This document shows, piece after piece, positions 1-7,201 of a DNA stretch of 11,026 nucleotides. The position numbers and the translations under genes are program-made. Origin of the DNA: Acidobacteriaceae bacterium (GTDB lineage: Bacteria; Acidobacteriota; Terriglobia; Terriglobales; Acidobacteriaceae); assembly GCA_003140785.1 (NCBI GenBank), contig PLKY01000152.1, positions 1 to 11,026 of the forward strand, read 5' to 3'. Each line of letters begins with the position of its first letter. Position 1 is the first letter of the stretch. The notes beneath the pieces are model-generated. The model did not search any database, was not told the DNA's origin, and saw only the letters and a program-made list of their open reading frames with translations.

Positions 1-866
1 GCAAAGGAGCCGATGTAGCGCAAGCCGTCGTACTCAAAGACGGAGCGCTTCCAGGCAAACCATGCGTCGCTCTTGAGCGGATGGGAGGTAGACCCGAGTC
101 CGAGAAGATACATCATCATAAGCTCGCTATATAAGTCCCAACGGGATGGAATAAAACCAAGCTCGGGCTTCCATCCATGTGACAGCAGAGTTGTATCTTC
201 GGAAAGCCAGGTCCAATCGACGCGATCGAAGATGGCGTGGGCGAGATCGCCGATGTCCTTTTCCTGAAAATGCTGGCGGCAGGTGAGGACTCCGCACAGC
301 AGCATCGCGGTATCGACCGATGACGCTTCGGAATCCCAAATTCGTTCGCCGGTATTGATATTGGCGAAGTGATAGAAGAAGCCGCGGTGGGTGGGCAATT
401 TGTGCCAGATGAACGACAACGCATCGAGAACTCGAACGCGCGCGTCCGCGTGGCTCACAAAGCCCCGCTTTTCGCCGATGCAAATCGCCGTAAGGCCGAA
501 ACCAGTGGACGCGATGCTGGCTGCCACGGTGGTGTCGTTGGTGCGGACGTTGCAACGGTCTTTGGTCAGCCCTGTGGCGGGGTTCGCCTGTTCCCAGAAG
601 AAGAGGAAATTCGCGTGTTCCAGTTCGTTCAGAAACTGGTCGTCCTCCGGTGAAAGGACGGTAGGCGCCGGCGAAGGCGCCGGGCTTGTGTGCTGCTCCG
701 GCTTTTGTGGCTGGGGCTCTTGCTGTTCGATCGGGCTCTCACCGAAGAGTGGAAGCATCCCGGTTTGCGAGATCGGCAGGCCCAACGAGAGTCCCGCCAT
801 CCCGCGTAATAACTTTCGGCGTGACTCGGCGACGATGCGCGCCTCGGCTTTTTTGCGAATGTGCAT
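1..866 (-). CDS. Tat-exported glucoamylase-family protein (Glycoamylase/COG5368-like), 3' end outside window
   Basis: An open minus-strand frame starts at ATG 866-864 and stays open for 288 codons to the left edge, so the C-terminus is missing. A purine-rich AAGGGAAAGGGG lies just before the start. Residues 15-20 (SRRKLL) form a twin-arginine motif followed by a hydrophobic stretch (about 22-40), so export by the Tat pathway is likely. A Pro/Gln-rich linker follows (about 44-68). From residue 71 the protein resembles the start of the glucoamylase-like family (Pfam Glycoamylase, COG5368): a LEHANFLFFWEQANPATGL segment near 82-100, then Cys-Asn-Val-Arg and a segment ending in GFGLTAICIGEKRGF. 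Members are predicted (alpha/alpha)6-type glycan-active enzymes; the substrate here is unknown. The family call rests on recognised N-terminal motifs only. The gene is divergent from the 1045 gene, sharing a 178-bp intergenic region with a promoter and palindrome. Confidence 0.8.
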   Translation of the reverse strand, partial: MHIRKKAEARIVAESRRKLLRGMAGLSLGLPISQTGMLPLFGESPIEQQEPQPQKPEQHTSPAPSPAPTVLSPEDDQFLNELEHANFLFFWEQANPATGLTKDRCNVRTNDTTVAASIASTGFGLTAICIGEKRGFVSHADARVRVLDALSFIWHKLPTHRGFFYHFANINTGERIWDSEASSVDTAMLLCGVLTCRQHFQEKDIGDLAHAIFDRVDWTWLSEDTTLLSHGWKPELGFIPSRWDLYSELMMMYLLGLGSTSHPLKSDAWFAWKRSVFEYDGLRYIGSF

Positions 867-951
867 GCCCCTTTCCCTTACAGATCGATACGCTGGGTCG
901 AACTATGCGGCCGCTGGCTGGAGAAGCCTGAAACGACCTGGGCGGCTACCG

Positions 952-972
952 ATTATAGATGCAATTGCATCT
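952..972 (-). promoter_or_regulatory. -10 box with adjoining 16-bp perfect palindrome (candidate operator)
   Basis: On the minus strand a perfect TATAAT occupies 957-952, 85 bases before the start codon at 866. Immediately upstream, at 972-957, is the perfect palindrome AGATGCAATTGCATCT, whose last T is also the first T of the -10 box. It therefore lies where the spacer between -35 and -10 would be, a classic repressor position. No good -35 hexamer is visible at 17-19 bp spacing, so the promoter may be weak or activator-dependent. The palindrome lies between two divergent genes and could affect both. The position is seen; the function is inferred. Confidence 0.5.
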
Positions 973-1044
973 TATCCGTAAGCAATGGCAGGTCGGCAAC
1001 CGAATTACCCACGTTAAAATGGCATCCGGACGGATGAAGCCTTC

Positions 1045-2058
1045 ATGCGTTGGAAATGGATAGCGGTCTCGGCAATCATCGGCTCAATCGCGCTTATCAC
1101 GGCTACCGTGCTGGTGGTGCGGGCGCGTCGTTGGAATTCAACCTTGATGACTCTCCAGGGTGCGGTAATTCGTCGCGATAGCGACACGCAAAAAGAGGTG
1201 CCCATCTCCGACGCGCAGATTACCGCGACGCGTGGTGCAACGACAATTAGTACCCGTTCGGATGCGTCGGGGTATTTCAAGATCAAGTTTTCTGAGGTTG
1301 TCTGGCCGGGGCAGACGGTTGCTCTCAGTTTTCGTCACGAGGACTACGAACCACTCGACATCAATTTACATATTCAATTCCGGTCGATGATGCGACGGTT
1401 GTATTTAGCCGCGATGGAGCCAGAGCCCAGTGCAGTACGAACCAGCGCGGCGCCGGGTAAGCCGATCTCGGTGGTCTCGAATCTTCGCGTCCGTTACACA
1501 GAGAATTTTCAGACTGACGAAGACATTGGCAGCGCGGTCAGAACCTTCCAAGTCGTCAATCGAGGAAACATTCCGTGCAGGCGCCAGGCCCCCTGTTCAC
1601 CGGATGGAAGCTGGAAAGCCACTAAGGCCTCGATTACCCTCGATGCCGGTATGGGCAACGAATTCCGCAACGTGCGAGCCTCGTGCATTGCCGGGCCTTG
1701 CCCATTTACGCGGATCGACTCAAGCGGCTTCCAGCAGCACGGCCGCACGATCGAGGTTTCGGCGTTCGATTGGTCAGACACAGCAACCTTTCTGTTAGAA
1801 GCTGAGGTGGTTCATACCACAATTGCATCCAACGTGCGACACTCGTATCCTGTCGTTTTTGATCGCACGTTCAACTTTACCGTTCCGCCCACCCAGGAGG
1901 GCGTGAGCCTCGAGGCCGAAATCAATGGCGCGCCTATGGTCTTTCCCATGGGCCCGGACCTCTACTTAAGCTGGGCCAGTTGCACCGCGACAATCAGCAC
2001 CGATGGGGAAAAGTCCACGGCCTACCGCTGCGAGCTTAAGCCGGGCTATCGTTTCTGA
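1045..2058 (+). CDS. membrane-anchored protein with carboxypeptidase-regulatory-like domain, function unknown
   Basis: This is a 337-residue protein. Residues about 5-26 form one hydrophobic segment after Met-Arg-Trp-Lys-Trp and are followed by Arg-Ala-Arg-Arg, fitting an N-terminal anchor with the rest outside the cytoplasm. Residues about 37-113 look like a carboxypeptidase-regulatory-like beta-sandwich: LQGAVI, a variable loop, PISDAQITATRG, a SDASGYFKIKF turn, then a strand with SFRHEDYEPL. The remaining 200 residues are beta-rich and unrecognised; they contain close Cys pairs (CRRQAPC, CIAGPC) and two more Cys near the end, consistent with disulfides. The ATG at 1045 gives the complete anchor; its Shine-Dalgarno is weak. 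The same domain type opens the downstream TonB receptor, but 270 bases separate them and no shared transcript is evident. Such anchored domain proteins recur in Acidobacteriota; the role is unknown. Confidence 0.75.
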   Translation: MRWKWIAVSAIIGSIALITATVLVVRARRWNSTLMTLQGAVIRRDSDTQKEVPISDAQITATRGATTISTRSDASGYFKIKFSEVVWPGQTVALSFRHEDYEPLDINLHIQFRSMMRRLYLAAMEPEPSAVRTSAAPGKPISVVSNLRVRYTENFQTDEDIGSAVRTFQVVNRGNIPCRRQAPCSPDGSWKATKASITLDAGMGNEFRNVRASCIAGPCPFTRIDSSGFQQHGRTIEVSAFDWSDTATFLLEAEVVHTTIASNVRHSYPVVFDRTFNFTVPPTQEGVSLEAEINGAPMVFPMGPDLYLSWASCTATISTDGEKSTAYRCELKPGYRF

Positions 2059-2329
2059 AGTTAGTTACCGCGCCGACCTCTGCGCCACGCGCGATCCTAA
2101 CGGAGGATTTCGCACTGGACACGCCGATCAAGAAGAGCTGGTAGGACGCTGGATTCTCTATCGCGAGTAAATTCGCAGCCCGATTAGGTACGCGATCGGA
2201 TTCGGCGGCAAGGCGCTCGCTCGGGGGGGCGGTGGAAAAGTCAAGAATGCCCCAATCCTGTTGCGCCGATTCACGCGCCGTTCATCGCGGATTCACAAGC
2301 TGTTGAAGGATGGCCTCTACGCTCGCAGC
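2059..2329. other. intergenic region upstream of the TonB receptor
   Basis: No convincing gene is present. One plus-strand frame is open from before 2060 to a TAA at 2168-2170 and reads like protein (ending in GRWILYRE), but it has no start of its own and could be a decayed tail or chance. No clear -35/-10 pair or terminator for the preceding gene was found. A run of seven G lies near 2223-2229. Confidence 0.4.
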
Positions 2330-5300
2330 ATGACTAAGAACCAGATCATGCGTTCCGTTGTTTTCTTTTTTGGCCTGTTGATGGCAATCGGTTGCACAAA
2401 GGCAATGGCACAATACGAGGATGGCAGCTTGATCGGCACCATCCGCGATGCCAGCGGTGCGGTTGTGGGAAATGCCACCGTCACCGTCACCAATGTGAAT
2501 ACGGGAATCGTAATGAAAGTCGCTTCGAACAGCTCTGGTGATTATGAAGTTCCGGCGCTGCGCGTGGGTGTTTATACGATCGAGGCCGAGGCATCGGGTT
2601 TTGCGCCAGCGGAGGCAAAAAACATCACGATTTCCGTAGCTGGCAGGCAGCACATCGACCTGACACTGAATGTGGGCCAGGCAAACGCCACAACGGTCGA
2701 GGTAACAGATGTGGCGCTGCAGCTCGAGACCGAGACGAGCGAACGCGGGGAGACAGTCTCTGGATATCAGACGGAAGCGCTTCCTTTGGTTAGCCGCAAT
2801 TACTCAGACTTATTGGCTCTGGTAGCAGGCTCGCGCCAAGCGCCTACAGCAGCCACAACCACGGCGGTTACGAGCCTGGTCCGTGCGGGTTCGTATAACG
2901 TAAACGGCGAGCGCAGCATGTTTAACAACTTTCTGCTGGATGGCCTTGATAACAATGCCTATGGCGAAAGTAACCAGGGATTCGACAACCAGATTATTCA
3001 GCCGCCGCCCGACTCGATTTCGCAATTTCAAGTGGTGACAAATAACGAGAGCGCGGAGTACGGACGGTCTTCGGGTGCGACGATCAATGTGGCTTCGCGC
3101 AGCGGAACTAATCAGCTCCACGCGACACTCTACGAATTTATTCGCAACACCGACCTGAATGCTTTTGGCTACATTCACGCCGTCAGCGGCACACATACGT
3201 TTCCGAAACCCGGATTTAATCGCAATCAATTTGGGGCTGATTTCGGCGGACCAATACTCAAGAACAAGCTATTCTGGTTCCTGGATTACGAGGGCTTCCG
3301 CCAGACGCTGACGCCGACCGTGGTGTTGACGGTGCCCACGCAAAACGAGATCAACGGAATCCTGGCTGTCGACGTGCAGGACCCGTTCAAGCCGGGAACT
3401 TACTATAAAGCCGGTACGTCCATTCTCACTTCGCCCGATATCAGCCCGATTGCAAAACAGGAGTTGGGATTCTGGGGCGAGCTGCCCTCGCAATGCCAAG
3501 TCGCGGCCGGCTCTTCTCTCATCAACACGAGTACAGGCGTTGCAACCAACGATTGCGCAACCAATGCGCCCTTCACCGACAACGCGGACAAAGGCGATTT
3601 GAGATTCGACTACCAGCAGAGCCAAAGCAGCTCATGGTTCTTGCGCATCAGCGATCGCAAGGAGACGGGCATCAACTATCCAACTTTGCCCTTGCCGCTG
3701 GATGGCCAGACCAATGGCCGCATCAAGATCCTCGATCAGCAGGTTGCACTTGGTTACACGCACGTGATGGGCACGAATAAGGTGCTCGAAGCGCGGCTTG
3801 GTCTCTCCGGTACGCGCGCTGGGAAATACACGCTTTCGATCGGCGACAACGCCATCGTTATTCCCGGACTACCGACTGACCCTACGGTTGCCGGCGGATT
3901 GCCTTCCGTCAGCGTCTCGGGTGGTTTTAGCGCATTTGGCCGTCAGAGCACCAATCCTCAGTGGCAGAACCCATCGCTACTCGATCCGAAGGTGAGCTTC
4001 GCGTGGGCCAAGGGCAGGCACTCTCTCAAGTTCGGTTATGAGTACGAGCATATCTGGATGGAAGTGCAGGACTCGAATCCGCTGTTCGGTTCCTTTACCT
4101 ATGGCAGAGGATACAGCGTGTGCCCGAAGACTGCCGGAACCGCTTGCGCCAGTACGAGTGCCGCGGCTGACACTTACTGGGCGGATTATCTCTTCGGAAC
4201 CACAAACGCGTACGCGTTGGCTACTTACTTCAAGGCGCACCTGCTGCAATCGATGGACAGTGTCTACGTCCAGGACGACTGGAAGGTTTCGCCTAAGTTA
4301 ACTTTGAACCTGGGAGTTCGTTGGGAATATGGAGCGCCTTACTCCGAAGCCAACAACAACCTTTCCAACTTCGACCCAACCACAGGAACGATGCTGACGT
4401 TGGCCAAGGGTTATACCGGCAACAGCTTCATCGCGCCCTACAGCGGCAGCGGCGTCTATGGCAAAACACTGGTGAATCCGGCGTTGGGTGACTATGCGCC
4501 GCGCGTCGGCTTTGCCTATGCGTTGACGCCTTCCGTTGTGGTTCGTGGTGGGTATGGGACCAGCTTTGCGCATTACACGCGCGCCGGTTCAGGCGATATC
4601 CTCGCCATCAACGCCCCCAATGCCTTGTTTGTTTCGGTCACGCAACCTACAACCGCCACCGCGAACGGTTATCGCACCGTCGACCAGGGATTCCCTCCGA
4701 ATCTTGCCACGACGTTTAGCGCCGGTACAGATAACATCACCTATGTCCCCAAGGACACGAAAGACAGCTACGTCGAGAGCTATTTCCTTGAGGTGCAGAA
4801 GGAGCTGGCGAAGAACACACTCGTGGATATCGCGTACATCGGAAATCACGGCGTGAAATTGCAAGGCTTCCTGAATGCAAACCAGGGCAATCCGGCACTG
4901 GGGATCGCGAATCCCACTAATCCAGCGCTCGGCGCCGGGTTCGTGCGGCCGTATCCGAATTGGGGCGGGCTGGTGGGCACGACCTACGACTACGGGGACA
5001 TCACCGAAGCGCTGAACGAATTCTGGTCGCACTTCAACGCGCTCCAGGTGCGCTATGAGCAGCGATTTGTAGCCGGCTTGACGTTGCTGAACTCCTTCAC
5101 CTGGGGACACTCGCTCGACAACGCGTCGGCGTCGCTCGAGGGCAACACGCCCTCGCCTCAAAACGGCTATAACCTTGCAGCAGATTATGGGCAGTCGGAT
5201 TACAACCTTCCACTCGCCAATGTAACCAGTCTCGTGTACGACTTGCCGGTCGGGCGCGGGCGCGATTATCTCTCCAGCGCGAATCCGGTCCTTGATGGCA

Positions 5301-5869
5301 TTCTCGGCGGTTGGCAGATCAGCGCGATCAACACCGCGCAGGGCGGCACACCTTTCAATCTGACGTACACGCCCAACGCACTGAACGTTGTGTCGCCTCA
5401 GATCTCGGCGACTTACCGCGGCGCGAACGAGTATCGCCCGAACACGGTGGCCGGTCAGTCTTTCACGCTGTGCCACTCGGGCCACTCATGCCTGAACGAT
5501 CGGCAATCGAACGGAACCATTCAATACGTCAACTGGGGAGCATTCACATTGCCTGCGTACGAAGATGCCAATGGCAACCCGCTGAACCCGTTTGGCGATT
5601 CGCCGCGGAATCCGAGCCGCACGCCAAACTACTTTGAGACCGACCTCGACCTGAACAAGCGGTTCGACACGCCGATGGATCGCCTGAAGATCGAGTTCCG
5701 CGCAGAGCTCTATAACATCTTTAACCACACCAATCTTTATCTGCCCGCCAGCGGGTTCTCGGGTACGCTGTCGACCGTCAGCACCCTGAACAGTCCGACC
5801 GGCGGCGGCGCCATCTCGGGTACCTTCGAGCCGCGCATCGTTCAATTTGGACTCAAGGTCCTCTACTAA
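2330..5869 (+). CDS. Oar-like TonB-dependent receptor with N-terminal carboxypeptidase-regulatory-like domain
   Basis: This 1179-residue outer-membrane receptor belongs to the large Oar-like group expanded in Acidobacteriota, thought to take up large ligands such as glycans or peptides using TonB energy. The frame is open from a TTG at 2261, but the ATG at 2330 is chosen because a signal peptide follows at once: FFFGLLMAIG core and cleavage after Ala-Met-Ala (residue 27). Residues about 33-115 are the regulatory-like beta-sandwich (GTIRDASGAVVGNATVTVTN, then SSGDYEVPALRVGVYTI). The plug spans about 120-260, with SRNYSDLLAL near 155 and NNFLLDGLDNNAYG. The following barrel has family landmarks such as FGADFGGPILKNKLFWF and ends in VQFGLKVLY, with a terminal aromatic as expected for BAM-inserted barrels. 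The six Cys after the signal peptide form three close pairs (389/409, 598/606, 1048/1054), probably in extracellular loops. No Shine-Dalgarno stands out before 2330. Substrate is not deducible. Confidence 0.9.
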   Translation: MTKNQIMRSVVFFFGLLMAIGCTKAMAQYEDGSLIGTIRDASGAVVGNATVTVTNVNTGIVMKVASNSSGDYEVPALRVGVYTIEAEASGFAPAEAKNITISVAGRQHIDLTLNVGQANATTVEVTDVALQLETETSERGETVSGYQTEALPLVSRNYSDLLALVAGSRQAPTAATTTAVTSLVRAGSYNVNGERSMFNNFLLDGLDNNAYGESNQGFDNQIIQPPPDSISQFQVVTNNESAEYGRSSGATINVASRSGTNQLHATLYEFIRNTDLNAFGYIHAVSGTHTFPKPGFNRNQFGADFGGPILKNKLFWFLDYEGFRQTLTPTVVLTVPTQNEINGILAVDVQDPFKPGTYYKAGTSILTSPDISPIAKQELGFWGELPSQCQVAAGSSLINTSTGVATNDCATNAPFTDNADKGDLRFDYQQSQSSSWFLRISDRKETGINYPTLPLPLDGQTNGRIKILDQQVALGYTHVMGTNKVLEARLGLSGTRAGKYTLSIGDNAIVIPGLPTDPTVAGGLPSVSVSGGFSAFGRQSTNPQWQNPSLLDPKVSFAWAKGRHSLKFGYEYEHIWMEVQDSNPLFGSFTYGRGYSVCPKTAGTACASTSAAADTYWADYLFGTTNAYALATYFKAHLLQSMDSVYVQDDWKVSPKLTLNLGVRWEYGAPYSEANNNLSNFDPTTGTMLTLAKGYTGNSFIAPYSGSGVYGKTLVNPALGDYAPRVGFAYALTPSVVVRGGYGTSFAHYTRAGSGDILAINAPNALFVSVTQPTTATANGYRTVDQGFPPNLATTFSAGTDNITYVPKDTKDSYVESYFLEVQKELAKNTLVDIAYIGNHGVKLQGFLNANQGNPALGIANPTNPALGAGFVRPYPNWGGLVGTTYDYGDITEALNEFWSHFNALQVRYEQRFVAGLTLLNSFTWGHSLDNASASLEGNTPSPQNGYNLAADYGQSDYNLPLANVTSLVYDLPVGRGRDYLSSANPVLDGILGGWQISAINTAQGGTPFNLTYTPNALNVVSPQISATYRGANEYRPNTVAGQSFTLCHSGHSCLNDRQSNGTIQYVNWGAFTLPAYEDANGNPLNPFGDSPRNPSRTPNYFETDLDLNKRFDTPMDRLKIEFRAELYNIFNHTNLYLPASGFSGTLSTVSTLNSPTGGGAISGTFEPRIVQFGLKVLY

Positions 5870-5888
5870 CAGTTGCCTTTCTGACTTT

Positions 5889-5927
5889 GCAGCAGCCCGC
5901 GCTGCCTTCGCGCGGGTTGTTGCTTTT
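5889..5927 (+). terminator. intrinsic terminator of the TonB receptor gene
   Basis: Twenty bases after the receptor stop, arms 5889-5902 (GCAGCAGCCCGCGC) and 5910-5923 (GCGCGGGTTGTTGC) pair over 14 bp, with two G-U pairs in RNA, around a 7-base loop. TTTTC follows at once. This is a strong Rho-independent terminator and separates the receptor from the trmO-like gene. Confidence 0.88.
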
Positions 5928-6000
5928 CGGGAAGAGAGCATGCGACCACTTGTCTCCTCGCCAGCGTATTCTAGTATGAAGGCTCTTGAGGCTACAGACA

Positions 6001-6474
6001 ATGTTCGCGCCACAACCTATCGGATTTGTGAAGAGCCCGTACACCGAAACTTCCGCGATTCCGAAGGGACTAAACGCGAAACATGATGCTGAAGGCGTTC
6101 TTGAGATCTTGCCAGAGTTTGCGGCGGGTCTAAAGGATGTTGAGGGGTTCTCGCATTTGTTTGTATTGTGGGTCTTCGATCGGTCGGAAGGTTTCGATTT
6201 GGTCGGTGCGCCCCCGGTGGACAATCGGCCTCATGGCGTGTTTTCGACTCGCTCCCCGCGCCGCCCGAACCCGATTGGACTCACGGTCGTCGAACTTCTG
6301 CGCCGCGAGAGAAACTCACTTTTGGTGCGCGGGGTGGACATGTTGGAGGGAACGCCGATTCTGGATATCAAGCCTTATATGTCGAGCATTCCCGCAGAAA
6401 AGCTGCGACGCGGCTGGCTGGCCGAGGCAGAATCGGCGTTCGTGGACCCTTCGCGGGGATTGCATTCGGAGTAG
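6001..6474 (+). CDS. tsaA: TrmO/TsaA-family tRNA (t6A37) N6-methyltransferase, single-domain form
   Basis: This 157-residue protein matches the TsaA/YaeB (TrmO) family, which uses S-adenosylmethionine to methylate N6-threonylcarbamoyladenosine at position 37 of certain tRNAs in the cytoplasm. Visible family features in order: PIGFVKSPY at 5-13, a conserved GLKDVEGFSHLFVLWVFDRS segment near 43-62, GVFSTRSPRRPNPIGLTVVELL near 79-100 (the signature) and GVDMLEGTPILDIKPY near 110-125. E. coli TrmO is about 235 residues with an extra C-terminal domain; here only the TsaA beta-barrel domain plus a short tail is present, as in many bacteria and archaea. ATG 6001 is preferred over an in-frame TTG at 5986 because GAGG (5988-5991) sits 9 bases before it. 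A weak promoter may lie at 5950-5955 (TTGTCT) and 5972-5977 (TAGTAT). It appears monocistronic. Family assignment is firm; methylation activity of the short form is inferred. Confidence 0.88.
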   Translation: MFAPQPIGFVKSPYTETSAIPKGLNAKHDAEGVLEILPEFAAGLKDVEGFSHLFVLWVFDRSEGFDLVGAPPVDNRPHGVFSTRSPRRPNPIGLTVVELLRRERNSLLVRGVDMLEGTPILDIKPYMSSIPAEKLRRGWLAEAESAFVDPSRGLHSE

Positions 6475-6734
6475 GAGTGGCGCCAGATGTCGGAGGGATT
6501 CTGTGGAGTGCCCGCTCTGACGGTGTAGTCCCAAGTTCCCGAATTTGCCATCGCACTATCGCGAAGAGGGGATGAATAGTCGCATTTGCGGGAATCAGGC
6601 TGGTTGACATGTCTCCTGCGTGGGAGCATGCTGGTTTATTCAATCAACAATCGCTTTACCAAACCACGGTGCCGGTGATCTGGCACCCATGTGACATCAT
6701 CTGACAACCGCAACCCCCAGAGGGGGGCACACCC
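6475..6734. other. intergenic region upstream of the 67-residue gene
   Basis: A consensus -35 TTGACA lies at 6604-6609, but the best -10 at 17 bp (CATGCT, 6627-6632) is poor, so a promoter is only possible. A 6-bp inverted repeat, GGTGCC (6668-6673) and GGCACC (6682-6687), with an 8-base loop and no T-run, lies in the presumed leader. No terminator for the trmO-like gene was seen. Confidence 0.3.
6714..6727 (+). promoter_or_regulatory. ribosome binding site inside a GC hairpin
   Basis: CCCCC (6714-6718), loop AGA, then GGGGG(G) (6722-6727) can form a 5-bp all-GC hairpin ending 7 bases before the GTG start at 6735. The G-rich 3' arm is also the only Shine-Dalgarno-like sequence, so folding would hide it. 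This supports the GTG as start and suggests translational restraint; the latter is inference. Confidence 0.4.
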
Positions 6735-6938
6735 GTGATTGAACCCTTGGTTCGCGTCAAGTTCTCAACGCACCAGCAGGAAATTCCTGCCGACGAAACA
6801 GCCGCACGTGACCAACTCAAGGACACAATCGAGCAGGCGATTGAAGGCTTCCAGATTCAGTTCCCGCAGTCGGAAGTGATCGAGGTTGAGATGCATCCAT
6901 GCAACTGCGACGAGTGCGCGCGACATAGCAACTTTTAG
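6735..6938 (+). CDS. small hypothetical protein with Cys-rich C-terminus
   Basis: This 67-residue protein starts at GTG 6735, 7 bases after the G-rich Shine-Dalgarno. I do not recognise a family. Residues about 20-37 (ETAARDQLKDTIEQAIEG) would form an amphipathic helix, flanked by a strand-like start (LVRVKFSTH) and a second strand (EVIEVEMH). The tail HPCNCDECARH (54-64) has three Cys and two His that could bind a metal such as zinc. Codon use looks like real coding sequence (regular G/C at third positions), unlike the AT-richer stretch that follows. It is acidic overall and has no signal peptide, so it is probably cytoplasmic. It sits between the trmO-like gene and the mobile region, with no sign of co-transcription with either. 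Confidence 0.55.
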   Translation: MIEPLVRVKFSTHQQEIPADETAARDQLKDTIEQAIEGFQIQFPQSEVIEVEMHPCNCDECARHSNF

Positions 6939-6975
6939 CAATGCAGAAAGCTGAAGTCTAGTGTCTATAAGCCAA

Positions 6976-7061
6976 AGTCAATTATTTGACTGACTTCTGG
7001 CGGTGGATCGAGTCTGAAGCGAACCTGTCTCCGCTTCGAAATTCCCGTTATCAGGGAATTT
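6976..7061. repeat. three consecutive inverted repeats
   Basis: Repeat 1: AGTCAA (6976-6981), loop TTAT, TTGACT (6986-6991). Repeat 2: GAAGCG (7016-7021), 10-base spacer, CGCTTC (7032-7037). Repeat 3: AAATTCCC (7039-7046), 7-base spacer, GGGAATTT (7054-7061). All arms are perfect. None has a T-run, so they are not ordinary terminators. Their position about 500 bp before a serine recombinase fits a recombination (att/res-like) or regulatory site, which is inference. Confidence 0.5.
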
Positions 7062-7201
7062 TACAGGGAAATTTCTGATCTCAGAGACGTATCCATCTCG
7101 GATTTCGCTGATTTGATGGACATTCCAAGCATTTTGAACCAAATCGGAACAGGGAATAAATTCGATGTATCAGGGAATTTTAATTGGTCGAACAGGGAAT
7201 T
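7052..7201 (+). repeat. five-copy CAGGGAA(TTT) direct repeat cluster
   Basis: CAGGGAA occurs at 7052, 7064, 7150, 7171 and 7193, each followed by AT-rich bases (ATTTT, ATT, TAAATT, TTTT, TTAAA). An inverted copy (AAATTCCC) is at 7039-7046. Spacings are 12, 86, 21 and 22 bp; the last three copies are thus about two helical turns apart. This could be a protein-binding array, such as accessory sites for the recombinase or a ParB-like parS cluster. Spacing is too short and too irregular for CRISPR. Confidence 0.6.

Noticed and set aside
391..981. 196-residue plus-strand open frame opposite the glucoamylase-family gene
   Set aside because: It is antisense to a frame with clear family motifs and a Tat signal; its own translation has low-complexity Ser/Cys/Arg composition typical of a shadow frame.
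2060..2170. Open frame ending at TAA 2168-2170, reading like protein
   Set aside because: It has no start or Shine-Dalgarno and overlaps the end of the previous gene; no family recognised, so not called as a gene or pseudogene.
2378..2398. Lipobox in the TonB receptor signal peptide (Ala-Ile-Gly-Cys)
   Set aside because: The -3 residue is Ala rather than Leu/Val/Ile, and an Ala-Met-Ala signal peptidase I site lies five residues further on, which fits outer-membrane receptors better.
4589..5485. 298-residue minus-strand open frame inside the TonB receptor
   Set aside because: It is Arg/Val/Ile-rich with no recognisable motif and fully antisense to a well-supported barrel domain; long antisense frames are common in GC-rich genes.
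6668..6687. Hairpin as a terminator for the trmO-like gene
   Set aside because: The stem is only 6 bp, no T-run follows, and it lies nearly 200 bases after the stop.
7039..7201. CRISPR array
   Set aside because: The repeat unit is only 7-9 bases, spacings are 12 to 86 bp and irregular, and no cas genes are nearby.
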